DNA from: Deltaproteobacteria bacterium CG11_big_fil_rev_8_21_14_0_20_42_23
Lineage (GTDB): Bacteria > UBA10199 > 2-02-FULL-44-16
NCBI GenBank assembly: GCA_002796345.1
Contig: PCXC01000007.1
Location: 80,193 to 126,142, forward strand
Reading direction: 5' to 3'
DNA length: 45,950 nt
Part shown: one piece after another, positions 34,349 through 42,014 of the stretch
Layout: every line of letters begins with the position of its first letter
How positions within the stretch are numbered: the first letter of the stretch is position 1
Program-made: the position numbers and the translations under genes
The notes under the pieces: generated by a model
Databases searched by the model: none
What the model saw: the letters and a program-made list of their open reading frames with translations, nothing else
What the model was told of the DNA's origin: nothing

Positions 34349-35771
34349 ACTTCAACCACCATTTACTGGCTTTTCCAAACCAACCATCAAAAAGTTTTTT
34401 GCGATACCACTGCTGGCTTGTGCGCCACACAATTTGACCTGCTGTTGGATACGGCAAAACCGTTTGCGCCAAGTCTTGCACTTTCATTTTTTTGCGGATG
34501 GCCAAACAAAATGCTGGAAGCAAATCTCCAGCTCTGTGCGCTAGAATACTTGCGCCTATTATTCTTCCGCGTTTAGTGCAAATAATTTTGGCAAGTCCTT
34601 TTTGATAACCATCAATGAGCGAGCGGTCAATTTCTTCAACGGGAAAACGTAACACTTCAATCGCAGACGCTCCAAATTTTTCACGCGCTTCTACCTGCCC
34701 CATACCAACACTGGCAAGTTCAGGATCTGTATACGTTACCCAAGGCACAGCTGAATAATCTGCATGCCTTCTGATGGGATACAAAATATTACTGAGAGCA
34801 ATTCCTGCTTGATATTCTGCCATATGCGTAAATGCATACGTTCCCGTCACATCGCCTACAGCGTAAATGTGTGGCACACTTGTTTGCAGCATGTCATTTA
34901 CCTTGATACCGCGTTTGCTTGTTTCAACTCCAATCTTCTCTAATCCAAGCCCCGCAAGGTTTGGCAGCCTTCCAGCAGAAACCAAAAGCTGATCGCTTTC
35001 AAGGACTACTTCACCTTTTGCGGATGCTGCCGTCACAGTAACACCAGATCGTTTTCGCTCCACTTTGTTCACTTCAACACCAGTGTGAATACAAACTCCT
35101 TCAGCAGAAAGCATATGCGAAAGCCGGCGCGTTAAGCCTTCATCATCTCTTGGCAAAATGCGATCGCCCATTTCCAAAACAGAAACTTGCGAACCCATCC
35201 GTTGCATCAGTTGCGCGTATTCAATTCCAATAGGTCCACCACCAAGAATAGTTAAACGCTTTGGCAAATCGATGAGGCCCAAAATGGTTTCGTTGGTCAA
35301 ATAAGCACTGGTCTCAATGCCAGCTATAGGTGGAACTGCGGGGCGAGTTCCTGTTGCAATAAGAAAATGTTGCGCTTGCAAAATGGTGTCATCAACTTCA
35401 AAGCGATTGGCATCAAGAAAAGTGCCCTCACCAAAATAAAGATCAACACCCATTTCTTCGAAGCGTTTTGGATCATCATGTTCTTCAAGGTGATGTTGAA
35501 CCTTCAAACGGCGTTCTTGCACTTTGTGAAAATCGACTTCAAAATTTTTCATCTTCATGCCAAACAGGGCTGCATTTTTGCAAAGATGAGCAACATGCGC
35601 CGAACGCACAAGTGATTTTGTGGGAACGCAACCATAGTGAAGGCAGTCGCCACCCAAGCGCGCTTTTTCAACCAGAGCAACCTTTGCACCCAATTGAGCC
35701 GCTCCACTTGCAGCAACAAGACCACCAACACCGCCACCAATAATCACCAGTTGATATTTTTTCCGTGCCAT
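34338..35771 (-). CDS. MerA-like FAD/NAD(P)H disulfide oxidoreductase
   Basis: 477 residues from ATG 35771 (GGAG 9 bases before; an in-frame TTG five codons out is rejected). The FAD site is LVIIGGGVGGLVAASGAAQ. The redox-active disulfide is GGDCLHYGCVPTKSL. The NAD(P)H site is RLTILGGGPIGIEYAQLMQR and the second FAD contact IYAVGDVTGTYAFTH. The C-terminal dimer domain has no vicinal Cys pair, and there is no N-terminal heavy-metal domain, so mercury reduction is unlikely. This class often accompanies TVP38-like and ArsS-type genes. It is convergent and overlapping with the radical SAM gene and divergent from mutY. Confidence 0.92.
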   Translation of the reverse strand: MARKKYQLVIIGGGVGGLVAASGAAQLGAKVALVEKARLGGDCLHYGCVPTKSLVRSAHVAHLCKNAALFGMKMKNFEVDFHKVQERRLKVQHHLEEHDDPKRFEEMGVDLYFGEGTFLDANRFEVDDTILQAQHFLIATGTRPAVPPIAGIETSAYLTNETILGLIDLPKRLTILGGGPIGIEYAQLMQRMGSQVSVLEMGDRILPRDDEGLTRRLSHMLSAEGVCIHTGVEVNKVERKRSGVTVTAASAKGEVVLESDQLLVSAGRLPNLAGLGLEKIGVETSKRGIKVNDMLQTSVPHIYAVGDVTGTYAFTHMAEYQAGIALSNILYPIRRHADYSAVPWVTYTDPELASVGMGQVEAREKFGASAIEVLRFPVEEIDRSLIDGYQKGLAKIICTKRGRIIGASILAHRAGDLLPAFCLAIRKKMKVQDLAQTVLPYPTAGQIVWRTSQQWYRKKLFDGWFGKASKWWLKFKR

Positions 35772-35816
35772 GTTTGTTTCTCCCAACTCTCACTTATTAA
35801 GGTACACACCCGCAAT

Positions 35817-36944
35817 ATGGATAAAAAATCAACGCCGAGCTTACAGACGAAGAAAGAAACTAGCAAGGCTTTTCAAAATACAATCCTCTCTTGGTTTGAA
35901 AAAAATGGACGAGATCTTCCTTGGAGAAAAACCAGAAACCCTTATCACATTTGGGTTTCCGAGGTGATGCTTCAACAAACTCAAGTTGATCGTGTTGTGG
36001 ATTATTATCAACGCTTTTTGCAACGTTATCCAGCACTCAATGACTTAGCCAATTCAACTTGGGATGAAATGCTGGAATACTGGCGCGGCTTAGGCTTTTA
36101 CCGCCGCGGACGCAACATGCTAAAAACTGCGCAGGCCATTGTTGCAGAACATGCCGGACATTTTCCGCAAGATGTTGAAACCTTAGAAACACTTCCTGGC
36201 ATTGGACCTTATACTTCGCGAGCTATTGCCGTGTTTGCTTACGAGCAAGACAAGCTTGTGCTTGATACCAATACCAGCAGAATTTTTTCACGCTACTTTG
36301 GCATTGAAGGAGAAAATCTTTTAAAAACTCTGGCCGAAGAAGCTCATTGGCTGGTGCCTAAAGGAAAAGCCTGGGCCTTTCACCAAAGCTTGATGGATTT
36401 TGGTTCCTCAATCTGCGGTGCAAAAACCCCTCTCTGCTCTGAATGTCCTTTGCAAAAAAAATGTGTGTTTGCGCAGCAAGCTCCAACTCAAAAAGAAAAT
36501 ACTTTGCCTAAAAAGAAGTTAAAAAAAGAAGTTTCATCAGATCGAGTTGAAGTTGCTGTTGGTATTATTCACAAACAAGGAAAAATTCTTATTACCAAAA
36601 GACAAAGCGGAAAACACCTTGCTGGTTTGTGGGAATTTCCTGGCGGAAAACGCGAAGGCAAAGAAGATTGGCGAACCTGCTTGAAGCGCGAAATTTTTGA
36701 AGAGTTAGGAATTGAAGTTGCAGTTCGCCCGCATGATTGGTTGGTGGATTACGATTACGGCGACCAGCTAGTCCACTTACGTTTTCATCGTTGCTCAATT
36801 TTAAAAGGCGAAGCAACAGGAAAAGAAAACCAAAAACTAAAATGGGTTTCCCCGCAAGACCTTCTCCAACACAACTTTCCCGCCGCCAACGAACAAATCA
36901 TCCACGAACTTGCCACAGCTAGATACGTTGATCCTACGGTTTAG
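35817..36944 (+). CDS. mutY: A/G-specific adenine glycosylase with C-terminal Nudix domain
   Basis: 375 residues from ATG 35817. MutY removes adenine mispaired with 8-oxoguanine. RDLPWRKTRNPYHIWVSEVM and LQQTQVDRV include the catalytic Glu. The helix-hairpin-helix is LETLPGIGPYTSRAIAVF, with the aspartate in KLVLDTNTSRIF. The 4Fe-4S cluster is CGAKTPLCSECPLQKKC (spacing 6-2-5). The C-terminal domain contains GGKREGKEDWRTCLKREIFE followed by ELGI, a complete Nudix box (G-x5-E-x7-REUxEExGU). In many MutY proteins this box is degenerate, so an added hydrolase activity is possible. It overlaps the kinase gene's 3' end by 4 bases. Confidence 0.95.
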   Translation: MDKKSTPSLQTKKETSKAFQNTILSWFEKNGRDLPWRKTRNPYHIWVSEVMLQQTQVDRVVDYYQRFLQRYPALNDLANSTWDEMLEYWRGLGFYRRGRNMLKTAQAIVAEHAGHFPQDVETLETLPGIGPYTSRAIAVFAYEQDKLVLDTNTSRIFSRYFGIEGENLLKTLAEEAHWLVPKGKAWAFHQSLMDFGSSICGAKTPLCSECPLQKKCVFAQQAPTQKENTLPKKKLKKEVSSDRVEVAVGIIHKQGKILITKRQSGKHLAGLWEFPGGKREGKEDWRTCLKREIFEELGIEVAVRPHDWLVDYDYGDQLVHLRFHRCSILKGEATGKENQKLKWVSPQDLLQHNFPAANEQIIHELATARYVDPTV

Positions 36945-38113
36945 GAAGTTGTAATTTCAATGTGAGGAAGTGGTTTTGGGCATAAACCAACTTCAAATTT
37001 TTTTACGAGATTTTGAATTGAAGGTTTCCAGTATTCAGCCGTACAAAGAGAGAGATGTGTAAAACCGTTTTCTTTTAAAAACTCGATGACATCGAGTCCA
37101 TTTTTTTCACTGTTTTCGAAATGATAATCTACAATGGCTGTCGTCATTTTGAGATGAGATGGAAGTATTAATTCACAGTCTTCATAAGAGCTGCACAAAA
37201 CAGCTTCTTTTCCATGTTTTTTTAAGATCAAGCGCCATTGTTCACGCATGTTTTCATCATCATCGACAATTAAAACAGCAGTACTCTGGCAACTCAACGT
37301 AAACACTTCTTGAGGTGAGGAGTTTATTCTTTGTTTCCTTGTAACTAGATTTTTGGACAATGGAAGCTCAATTAAAAATGTTGTTCCTTTTTCTAATTGC
37401 GAAGAAGCTGAAAGTTTTCCACCATGAGTTGTTACAGCTTCTTTCACAACGGTCATGCCTATACCATGGCCATCCGCTTTTCCTTCTGAAAAACCACCTT
37501 GTAAAATGCGATTAAGTTTTTCATCGGACATTCCTGGACCATCGTCTTCTATGGAAACGCTGGCCATATCACAATTTGCTGTCACTCGAATTATTACAGC
37601 TCCATTGTAATTCATGGCTTCAATTGCATTTTTTATTATGTTTCCAAAACAACGTTGAAGTTTTCGCGCATTTCCAGAAAGAAAAATGGCTTGCTCAGAA
37701 TATTTTTTCTCAAATGTAATTTTTTTAAATTGCTCTTGATTTTCGTATTCTCCAACAAGCTCATCTAAAACTTGATAAAGAGAAAAATATGAAGACGCTT
37801 CAACATTTTTTGTATTTTTTTCCAAAAGACCATCCACGATTCCATTGAGCCGTTTAATACTCAAGCCCAAAAGATTGTAGTAATCTGAATAATTCTCATC
37901 TGGAAGATGCAAATGTCCAAAATATTCTGAAAAAGTTTTCAACGAAGAAAGCGGCGAGCGGATGTCGTGGGCTACTTGCTGGGCAATTTTTACTAACAAC
38001 TGTTGTTCAAACATTATTCGTTCTTGCTTAGCAGCATCTTCCAGTCCCTCAGCCATTTGATTGAAGCCATTATAAATTTGATGCACTTCACTACTTGCAT
38101 CACTTACAGCCAT
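36941..38113 (-). CDS. Histidine kinase with receiver domain (3' part of a split sensor)
   Basis: 390 residues. Residues 1-28 read like the second half of a HAMP domain (DASSEVHQIYNGFNQMAEGL). The dimerisation/phosphoacceptor helix has the H box VAHDIRSPLSSL. The HATPase follows: GNIIKNAIEAMNYNG, IEDDGPGMSD and EGKADGHGIGMTVVKEAV. The C-terminal receiver domain, about 275-390, has VLIVDDDENMREQW with phosphoacceptor AIVDYHFENS. The start ATG at 38113 lies within the end of the upstream ORF, which carries the membrane helices and the first HAMP half. A -1 shift at that overlap would join them into one normal hybrid kinase. It is co-oriented with guaD and the ECF-S-like gene. Confidence 0.88.
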   Translation of the reverse strand: MAVSDASSEVHQIYNGFNQMAEGLEDAAKQERIMFEQQLLVKIAQQVAHDIRSPLSSLKTFSEYFGHLHLPDENYSDYYNLLGLSIKRLNGIVDGLLEKNTKNVEASSYFSLYQVLDELVGEYENQEQFKKITFEKKYSEQAIFLSGNARKLQRCFGNIIKNAIEAMNYNGAVIIRVTANCDMASVSIEDDGPGMSDEKLNRILQGGFSEGKADGHGIGMTVVKEAVTTHGGKLSASSQLEKGTTFLIELPLSKNLVTRKQRINSSPQEVFTLSCQSTAVLIVDDDENMREQWRLILKKHGKEAVLCSSYEDCELILPSHLKMTTAIVDYHFENSEKNGLDVIEFLKENGFTHLSLCTAEYWKPSIQNLVKKFEVGLCPKPLPHIEITTS

Positions 38114-38373
38114 CTAAATTTTAGATTACCTTCTTTAATTTTTGATTGAGCCTCCAAAATATCATCCAATGGACCTTTAAGAAGACGAGTAACTAAAGCA
38201 GCAAGACAAAGTGTACTTACAGTAGAAAAAATAAGCAGCAAACCCACTACTCTCTTGTACCAAGAAATATCAAAGTGATAAGGCAAGCTTAAAATTAACG
38301 CTACCAACAAAACAGGAAAAACACCTAACACCAAAAAGAAGAATAAAATCTGATAAAATAATTTTTTTGGCAT
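38104..38373 (-). CDS. Membrane/HAMP N-terminal fragment of the sensor kinase
   Basis: 89 residues from ATG 38373. Two membrane helices are present (about 4-28, YQILFFFLVLGVFPVLLVAL; and about 42-62, VVGLLLIFSTVSTLCLAALV). The start of a HAMP domain follows (LLKGPLDDILEAQSKIKEGN). The frame then stops (FRWL-stop) exactly where HAMP should continue, and the continuation is found in the -1 frame from 38113. It is either a frameshifted gene, an assembly error, or two coupled subunits. There is almost no periplasmic sensing loop between the helices, so signals may come from the neighbouring membrane protein. Confidence 0.75.
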   Translation of the reverse strand: MPKKLFYQILFFFLVLGVFPVLLVALILSLPYHFDISWYKRVVGLLLIFSTVSTLCLAALVTRLLKGPLDDILEAQSKIKEGNLKFRWL

Positions 38374-38380
38374 TATTTTT

Positions 38381-38980
38381 TCATTTCCACCACCCACTTA
38401 CAACACACCCTTCATCAGCCATCACTTTTCCAAAAATTTTAAAGAGCGGCCAACCCAATACAAGCGCTATAGGAATATTTGCGATTGTCCATCTTGCAAA
38501 AGCAAAATAAAATGAAGTGTTGGTATGAGAAGAAAGTAAAAAAGCTGCAATAAGAGCACCTATAACATTTGGAATAATGACTCCGTATATTAAAAATGGA
38601 GTAAATCGAAATATTTTATCATTCCAACCATAGCGTTTGATAAGTAAGCGGTAATAAAAAGCTGGGATAAAGGATTGTATAAAAGCTGGGATAATAAAAC
38701 CAAAAACAATATAGAGATCATTTACATTTATGATATCTACTATCACACCAGCTGAAACAGTTGCTATCACACCCCAAGCTCCAAATAGTATTCCGGCAAT
38801 GACTTGAGTAATAGCTCCAGGCCAAATTGTTGCAATACCATCAGGTGGAACTGAGTTGGGTTCAAACCCAAGGGTGCAAAGTATTACAGAAATTCCTATG
38901 GTAGTAAGAGTTATGAGGAAATTCTGTTTAAAGCTTTTTTCTTTTTGGAAAGAAAAAAATCCTAGTAAATTTCGCTGCAT
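38381..38980 (-). CDS. Polytopic membrane protein, ECF S-component- or MASE-like
   Basis: 199 residues, about six hydrophobic segments. The start ATG 38980 is chosen because GAGG lies 6 bases before it; an ATG two codons earlier overlaps that site. Notable stretches are TIWPGAITQVIAGILFGAWG, VSAGVIVDIINVNDLYIVFG and FARWTIANIPIALVLGWPLF. Small six-helix proteins of this look include substrate-binding subunits of ECF transporters and membrane sensor modules. It sits between guanine deaminase (26 bases upstream) and the sensor kinase gene (8 bases downstream). A role in sensing or importing a purine is plausible but unproven. Confidence 0.65.
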   Translation of the reverse strand: MQRNLLGFFSFQKEKSFKQNFLITLTTIGISVILCTLGFEPNSVPPDGIATIWPGAITQVIAGILFGAWGVIATVSAGVIVDIINVNDLYIVFGFIIPAFIQSFIPAFYYRLLIKRYGWNDKIFRFTPFLIYGVIIPNVIGALIAAFLLSSHTNTSFYFAFARWTIANIPIALVLGWPLFKIFGKVMADEGCVVSGWWK

Positions 38981-39012
38981 GAGCATCCTCTTTCAATGAT
39001 GAAATAGTTTTC

Positions 39013-40278
39013 TTAAATAAAATCTACTTTCAGCTCGTTACCATTAACAAAGGTTTTCTGAATAGCACGTCCGTTACCTCGATACATTAAAAGTGAGAGA
39101 ATTTCATTTGTATCTAATTTATTTAGCTTAAAAGCGGGCTCTACATGGCTAATATCTACCACACAAAAATCGGCTTTTTTCCCTTGTTCTAAAGAACCAA
39201 TATGATCTTCGAGGTTTAAAGCGCGTGCACCACCCAAAGTAGCAAGATAAAATGCTTTCGTTGGCAATACATCTATTTCTCTTTGGGAATAATCCGCATG
39301 TCTCATCTCTTGAAAAAGCGATAATGATAAACCCGCACCTAAGTCTGTTCCAAAACCAAAATGAATACCTGCATCCTCAACTTTTTTAATTGGCATTGTT
39401 CCACTTTTTAGAAAGAGATTTGAAGTAGGACAATGCGCAATGGCTGACTTGCTTTTTCCTAAACGATTATACTCATTATCAGAAAGATGAATTGCATGAG
39501 CAAAAACAGTTTTTTCACATGCACAACCCGTTTCTTCAAAAAGACTAAAGTAATCTTTAAATTGAGGGAACAATTCTTGAACTCTTTTATTTTCACCAAG
39601 CGTCTCAGCAATATGCGTTTGAAGATATGCTCCACTTGATTTTACTAAACTTGAAATTTCCCTCCACAATGTTTCGGAGCATGTCGGCGCAAACCTAGGT
39701 GTAAAAGCATAATGCAGCCGGCCGTCTTCTTTTCCATGCCAAAAACTACAAAGTCTTTCTGAAGCTGCAAGCGAATTCTTTGTTTTTTCCAACAATCCCT
39801 CTGGAGAATGTTGATCCATCATCACTTTCCCAATAATGGCTCGAAGCCCACTGGCTTGAGCAATTTCAAAACACCTGTGAGTAGCTGCTTCATGAATAGT
39901 GGAATAAAGAAGAGAAGTTGTTGTTCCATTTAAAATGAGTTTTTTAAAAAATCTGGTTGCAATCTGATCCACTACATTCAAATCTGAAAAGGATTTCTCT
40001 GCTGGAAAGATATAACGATCAAGCCAATCTAGTAGAGTCACTCCATATTTTCCCCTACAATCCAATTGAGGAATATGGCTATGTAAATCAACTAAGCCTG
40101 GAATAATAAGTAAACCTTTAAAATCTGTTATGGGGAGAGCTGAATACAGCGTATCTTGATAAGGCTGGCAAGAGATAATTTTCCCATCCTCGACAAGTAA
40201 AACCCCATCCAAAAAATCTTTTGTTTCACTTGTAGAAACAGGTGAAAGAATTCTAGCACGATAAGCTTGCTGTTTCAT
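39013..40278 (-). CDS. guaD: Guanine deaminase
   Basis: 421 residues from ATG 40278 (GGTGG upstream). It is an amidohydrolase-fold zinc enzyme converting guanine to xanthine and ammonia. Metal ligands are IPGLVDLHSHIPQLD (HxH), YLQTHIAET, FAHAIHLSDNEYNRLG and FGFGTDLGAG. The guanine deaminase signature stretches YAFTPRFAPTCSETLW and AIAHCPTSNLFLKSG bind the base. The C-terminal strand LEQGKKADFCVVDIS completes the composite beta domain. It is followed by the ECF-S-like gene and the kinase, suggesting a purine-related regulon. Confidence 0.92.
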   Translation of the reverse strand: MKQQAYRARILSPVSTSETKDFLDGVLLVEDGKIISCQPYQDTLYSALPITDFKGLLIIPGLVDLHSHIPQLDCRGKYGVTLLDWLDRYIFPAEKSFSDLNVVDQIATRFFKKLILNGTTTSLLYSTIHEAATHRCFEIAQASGLRAIIGKVMMDQHSPEGLLEKTKNSLAASERLCSFWHGKEDGRLHYAFTPRFAPTCSETLWREISSLVKSSGAYLQTHIAETLGENKRVQELFPQFKDYFSLFEETGCACEKTVFAHAIHLSDNEYNRLGKSKSAIAHCPTSNLFLKSGTMPIKKVEDAGIHFGFGTDLGAGLSLSLFQEMRHADYSQREIDVLPTKAFYLATLGGARALNLEDHIGSLEQGKKADFCVVDISHVEPAFKLNKLDTNEILSLLMYRGNGRAIQKTFVNGNELKVDFI

Positions 40279-40289
40279 TTTCACCACCC

Positions 40290-40568
40290 TCACCTTACAT
40301 CGCTGCGTTTCCAATTTATTGTTGGCCAGTCGTTGAACTCTGCGATTTCTTTTCCATTGATGATGAAAAAATAAAGCGGCTCAGCGGGAAAATCGCCTAA
40401 GCGAATTTGCCAGTGTTCTGATTTCACTTTTGCGGAATAAATATAATCCACATCTTTTGTGCGTTCAAACATCACTGTTTGCTTGAGAGCATTTTCAAGA
40501 GGTGTAACGGCAAATGCTGATGTGATGCCGAAAAACAAAAACGGTAAAAAGAAAAATATATTTTTCAC
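40290..40568 (-). CDS. Small secreted protein of unknown function
   Basis: 92 residues starting at GTG 40568, which overlaps the yacG stop (GTGA) and has GGAGG upstream. Signal peptide about 1-20 ([17 protein letters not shown]). The mature part has strands ([20 protein letters not shown]) and one helix; no cysteines or known motif. It is translationally coupled to yacG and ends 11 bases before guaD, so it may belong to the same transcript. Confidence 0.7.
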   Translation of the reverse strand: MKNIFFFLPFLFFGITSAFAVTPLENALKQTVMFERTKDVDYIYSAKVKSEHWQIRLGDFPAEPLYFFIINGKEIAEFNDWPTINWKRSDVR

Positions 40569-40780
40569 AACTCCTCCTCTTCCTGAAAAAAACTTTCTTC
40601 ATCCTGATGCACACGTTCACCAGGAATACGGTAAGTTTCGAGAGCCCATTTTCCCAAGTCAATTTCTTTGCATTTTTTTGAACAAAAAGGACGAAACGGA
40701 TCTTCTTTGAGATTTACTCTTTTTCCGCATCGCGGACAAGGTTTGATAAGTGTAAGTTTGTCGTTCATTTTCACACTCAT
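40565..40780 (-). CDS. yacG: DNA gyrase inhibitor YacG
   Basis: About 71 residues. It is a zinc-ribbon protein with [20 protein letters not shown] then [20 protein letters not shown], the YacG signature with four metal cysteines (Cys-x2-Cys and Cys-x3-Cys). E. coli YacG binds GyrB and blocks DNA binding. Starts at ATG 40780, 40768 or further upstream are possible. The acidic tail ([13 protein letters not shown]) is typical. It overlaps the next gene by 4 bases. Confidence 0.9.
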   Translation of the reverse strand: MSVKMNDKLTLIKPCPRCGKRVNLKEDPFRPFCSKKCKEIDLGKWALETYRIPGERVHQDEESFFQEEEEL

Positions 40781-40835
40781 AATAAAGCCTAAGAAAGAAT
40801 CAAGCATTCTCATTCTTTCTCCTCAGGCAATTTGC

Positions 40836-40976
40836 TGTCATTGCGAGTTTTGCGAAGCAAAAGGTGGCAATCTCCTCAGGCAATTCATAAATTCAAATTG
40901 TCAGGGGAGATCACCACGTCACTACGTTCCTCGTGATGACATAGAATCGTCAGAGGGAATGACAAAATAAAAACCC
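40836..40976. repeat. Intergenic palindromic repeat, type A
   Basis: TGTCATTGCGAGTTTTGCGA at the left and CTACGTTCCTCGTGATGACA at the right (40836-40941), with arms GGCAATCTCCTC and GGGGAGATCACC. A remnant (GTCAGAGGGAATGACA) extends to about 40966. It separates divergent yacG and the dimethylargininase-like gene. Confidence 0.85.
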
Positions 40977-41018
40977 TTGATCTTCATCCTGAATACCACC
41001 ACAATGCGCTTACTTTTT

Positions 41019-41852
41019 ATGCGAAAGCTTTCTGTTTATACCGAATTTGCTCAACTTAACGACGTCATCGTCTGCAAACCCAATCATTTCTCACTTGGAG
41101 AAGCCTTAAACGAGGTTGAGCGTTATTACTACCTCAACGACCCACCCCACCGCGAAAACCTTGTGCGAGAACATGAAATATGGACAATCACTCTTCAGCA
41201 CTTGGGTGTTCATCTTACTTTTTTGGAAGGCTCTGATGAACTGCCTCAGCAAATGTTTACGCGCGATATTGGTTTTGTGGTGGGTGAAAAAATGTTTGTT
41301 TCCACCTTAGCAAAAGAAGTTCGCAAAGGAGAAACAAAAGCCTTACGCGTTTTTCTGGAACACGAAAAAATTCCATACGAAAATATTGAAAGCGGCACCA
41401 TCGAAGGCGGCGATGTTCTCATTCACGCACCTTATATTTTTGTTGGCATCGGCGAACGCACTACTGAAGCGGTTTTGCCAGAACTGAAGAAAAAAATTGG
41501 AAAAGACTGGAAAATTATTCCCATTCATTTGGCGCCAAGTGTTTTACACCTTGATTGCGTGCTGTCTATTTTAGACGAAGATCTCATTGTGTGGTGTCCG
41601 GAGCTTATTGCAGATCAGCACCAGTTTTTAGAAAAGCTTTTTAAATATCACATCGCTGTAACAAAAGAAGAAGCCTTTCACTTGGCAGCAAATGTGCTGA
41701 CGGTAAATCCAGATCACGTGCTGGTTGGCGCCAAGCAATATCGTCTTCATGAAGAACTGCGTCAATACGACATCAAAGTGCATCCCATCGATTGGTCTGA
41801 AATTAAAAAGTTGGGTGGATTATTCCGCTGCGCCAGCTGTCCGCTTTCGTAA
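41019..41852 (+). CDS. Dimethylargininase/amidinotransferase-family hydrolase
   Basis: 277 residues. It has the pentein (guanidino-modifying) fold. Residues typical of the family are FTRDIGFVVGE, IEGGDVLIHAPYIFVGIGER (EGGD), HLDCVLSILDEDLIV (catalytic His) and LFRCASCPLS at the end (catalytic Cys). Relatives hydrolyse methylarginines, arginine, agmatine or transfer amidino groups; the exact substrate cannot be read. No clear ribosome site marks the start: ATG 41004 and 41019 are both possible and the second gives the usual family length. It converges on the frameshifted unknown gene with 5 bases between. Confidence 0.85.
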   Translation: MRKLSVYTEFAQLNDVIVCKPNHFSLGEALNEVERYYYLNDPPHRENLVREHEIWTITLQHLGVHLTFLEGSDELPQQMFTRDIGFVVGEKMFVSTLAKEVRKGETKALRVFLEHEKIPYENIESGTIEGGDVLIHAPYIFVGIGERTTEAVLPELKKKIGKDWKIIPIHLAPSVLHLDCVLSILDEDLIVWCPELIADQHQFLEKLFKYHIAVTKEEAFHLAANVLTVNPDHVLVGAKQYRLHEELRQYDIKVHPIDWSEIKKLGGLFRCASCPLS

Positions 41853-41857
41853 TTGTT

Positions 41858-42014
41858 TTACAGTTGTGGCACAAAATCACTTCCACGTTTTTTTGCTTCG
41901 GCATGAAGAAGATCAGCAAATCGTCTTCTCTCAACATCAGATTCACCTTCATAAAGTGCTTGAAGCATAGTGTGTAGATTATCGATGCTACGGGGGAAAG
42001 GTTGCGTGGAAATT
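41858..42014 (-). pseudogene. Out-of-frame C-terminal continuation of the gene at 42015-43067
   Basis: An open minus-strand frame, without its own good start, runs from just past the stop of the gene above to a TAA at 41858-41860. Skipping one base at the junction (GTT, TAA read as GTT, skip T, AAA) gives MMVTVKISTQPFPRSIDNLH and 40 more residues (LYEGESDVERRRFADLLHAE and on). The result has sensible composition and fills the gap exactly up to the next gene. Read here as the lost C-terminus, about 52 residues. Confidence 0.6.

Noticed and set aside
34338-35771. Mercuric reductase proper
   Set aside because: No N-terminal metal-binding domain and no C-terminal vicinal cysteines; the neighbours are ArsS-type genes, not mer genes.
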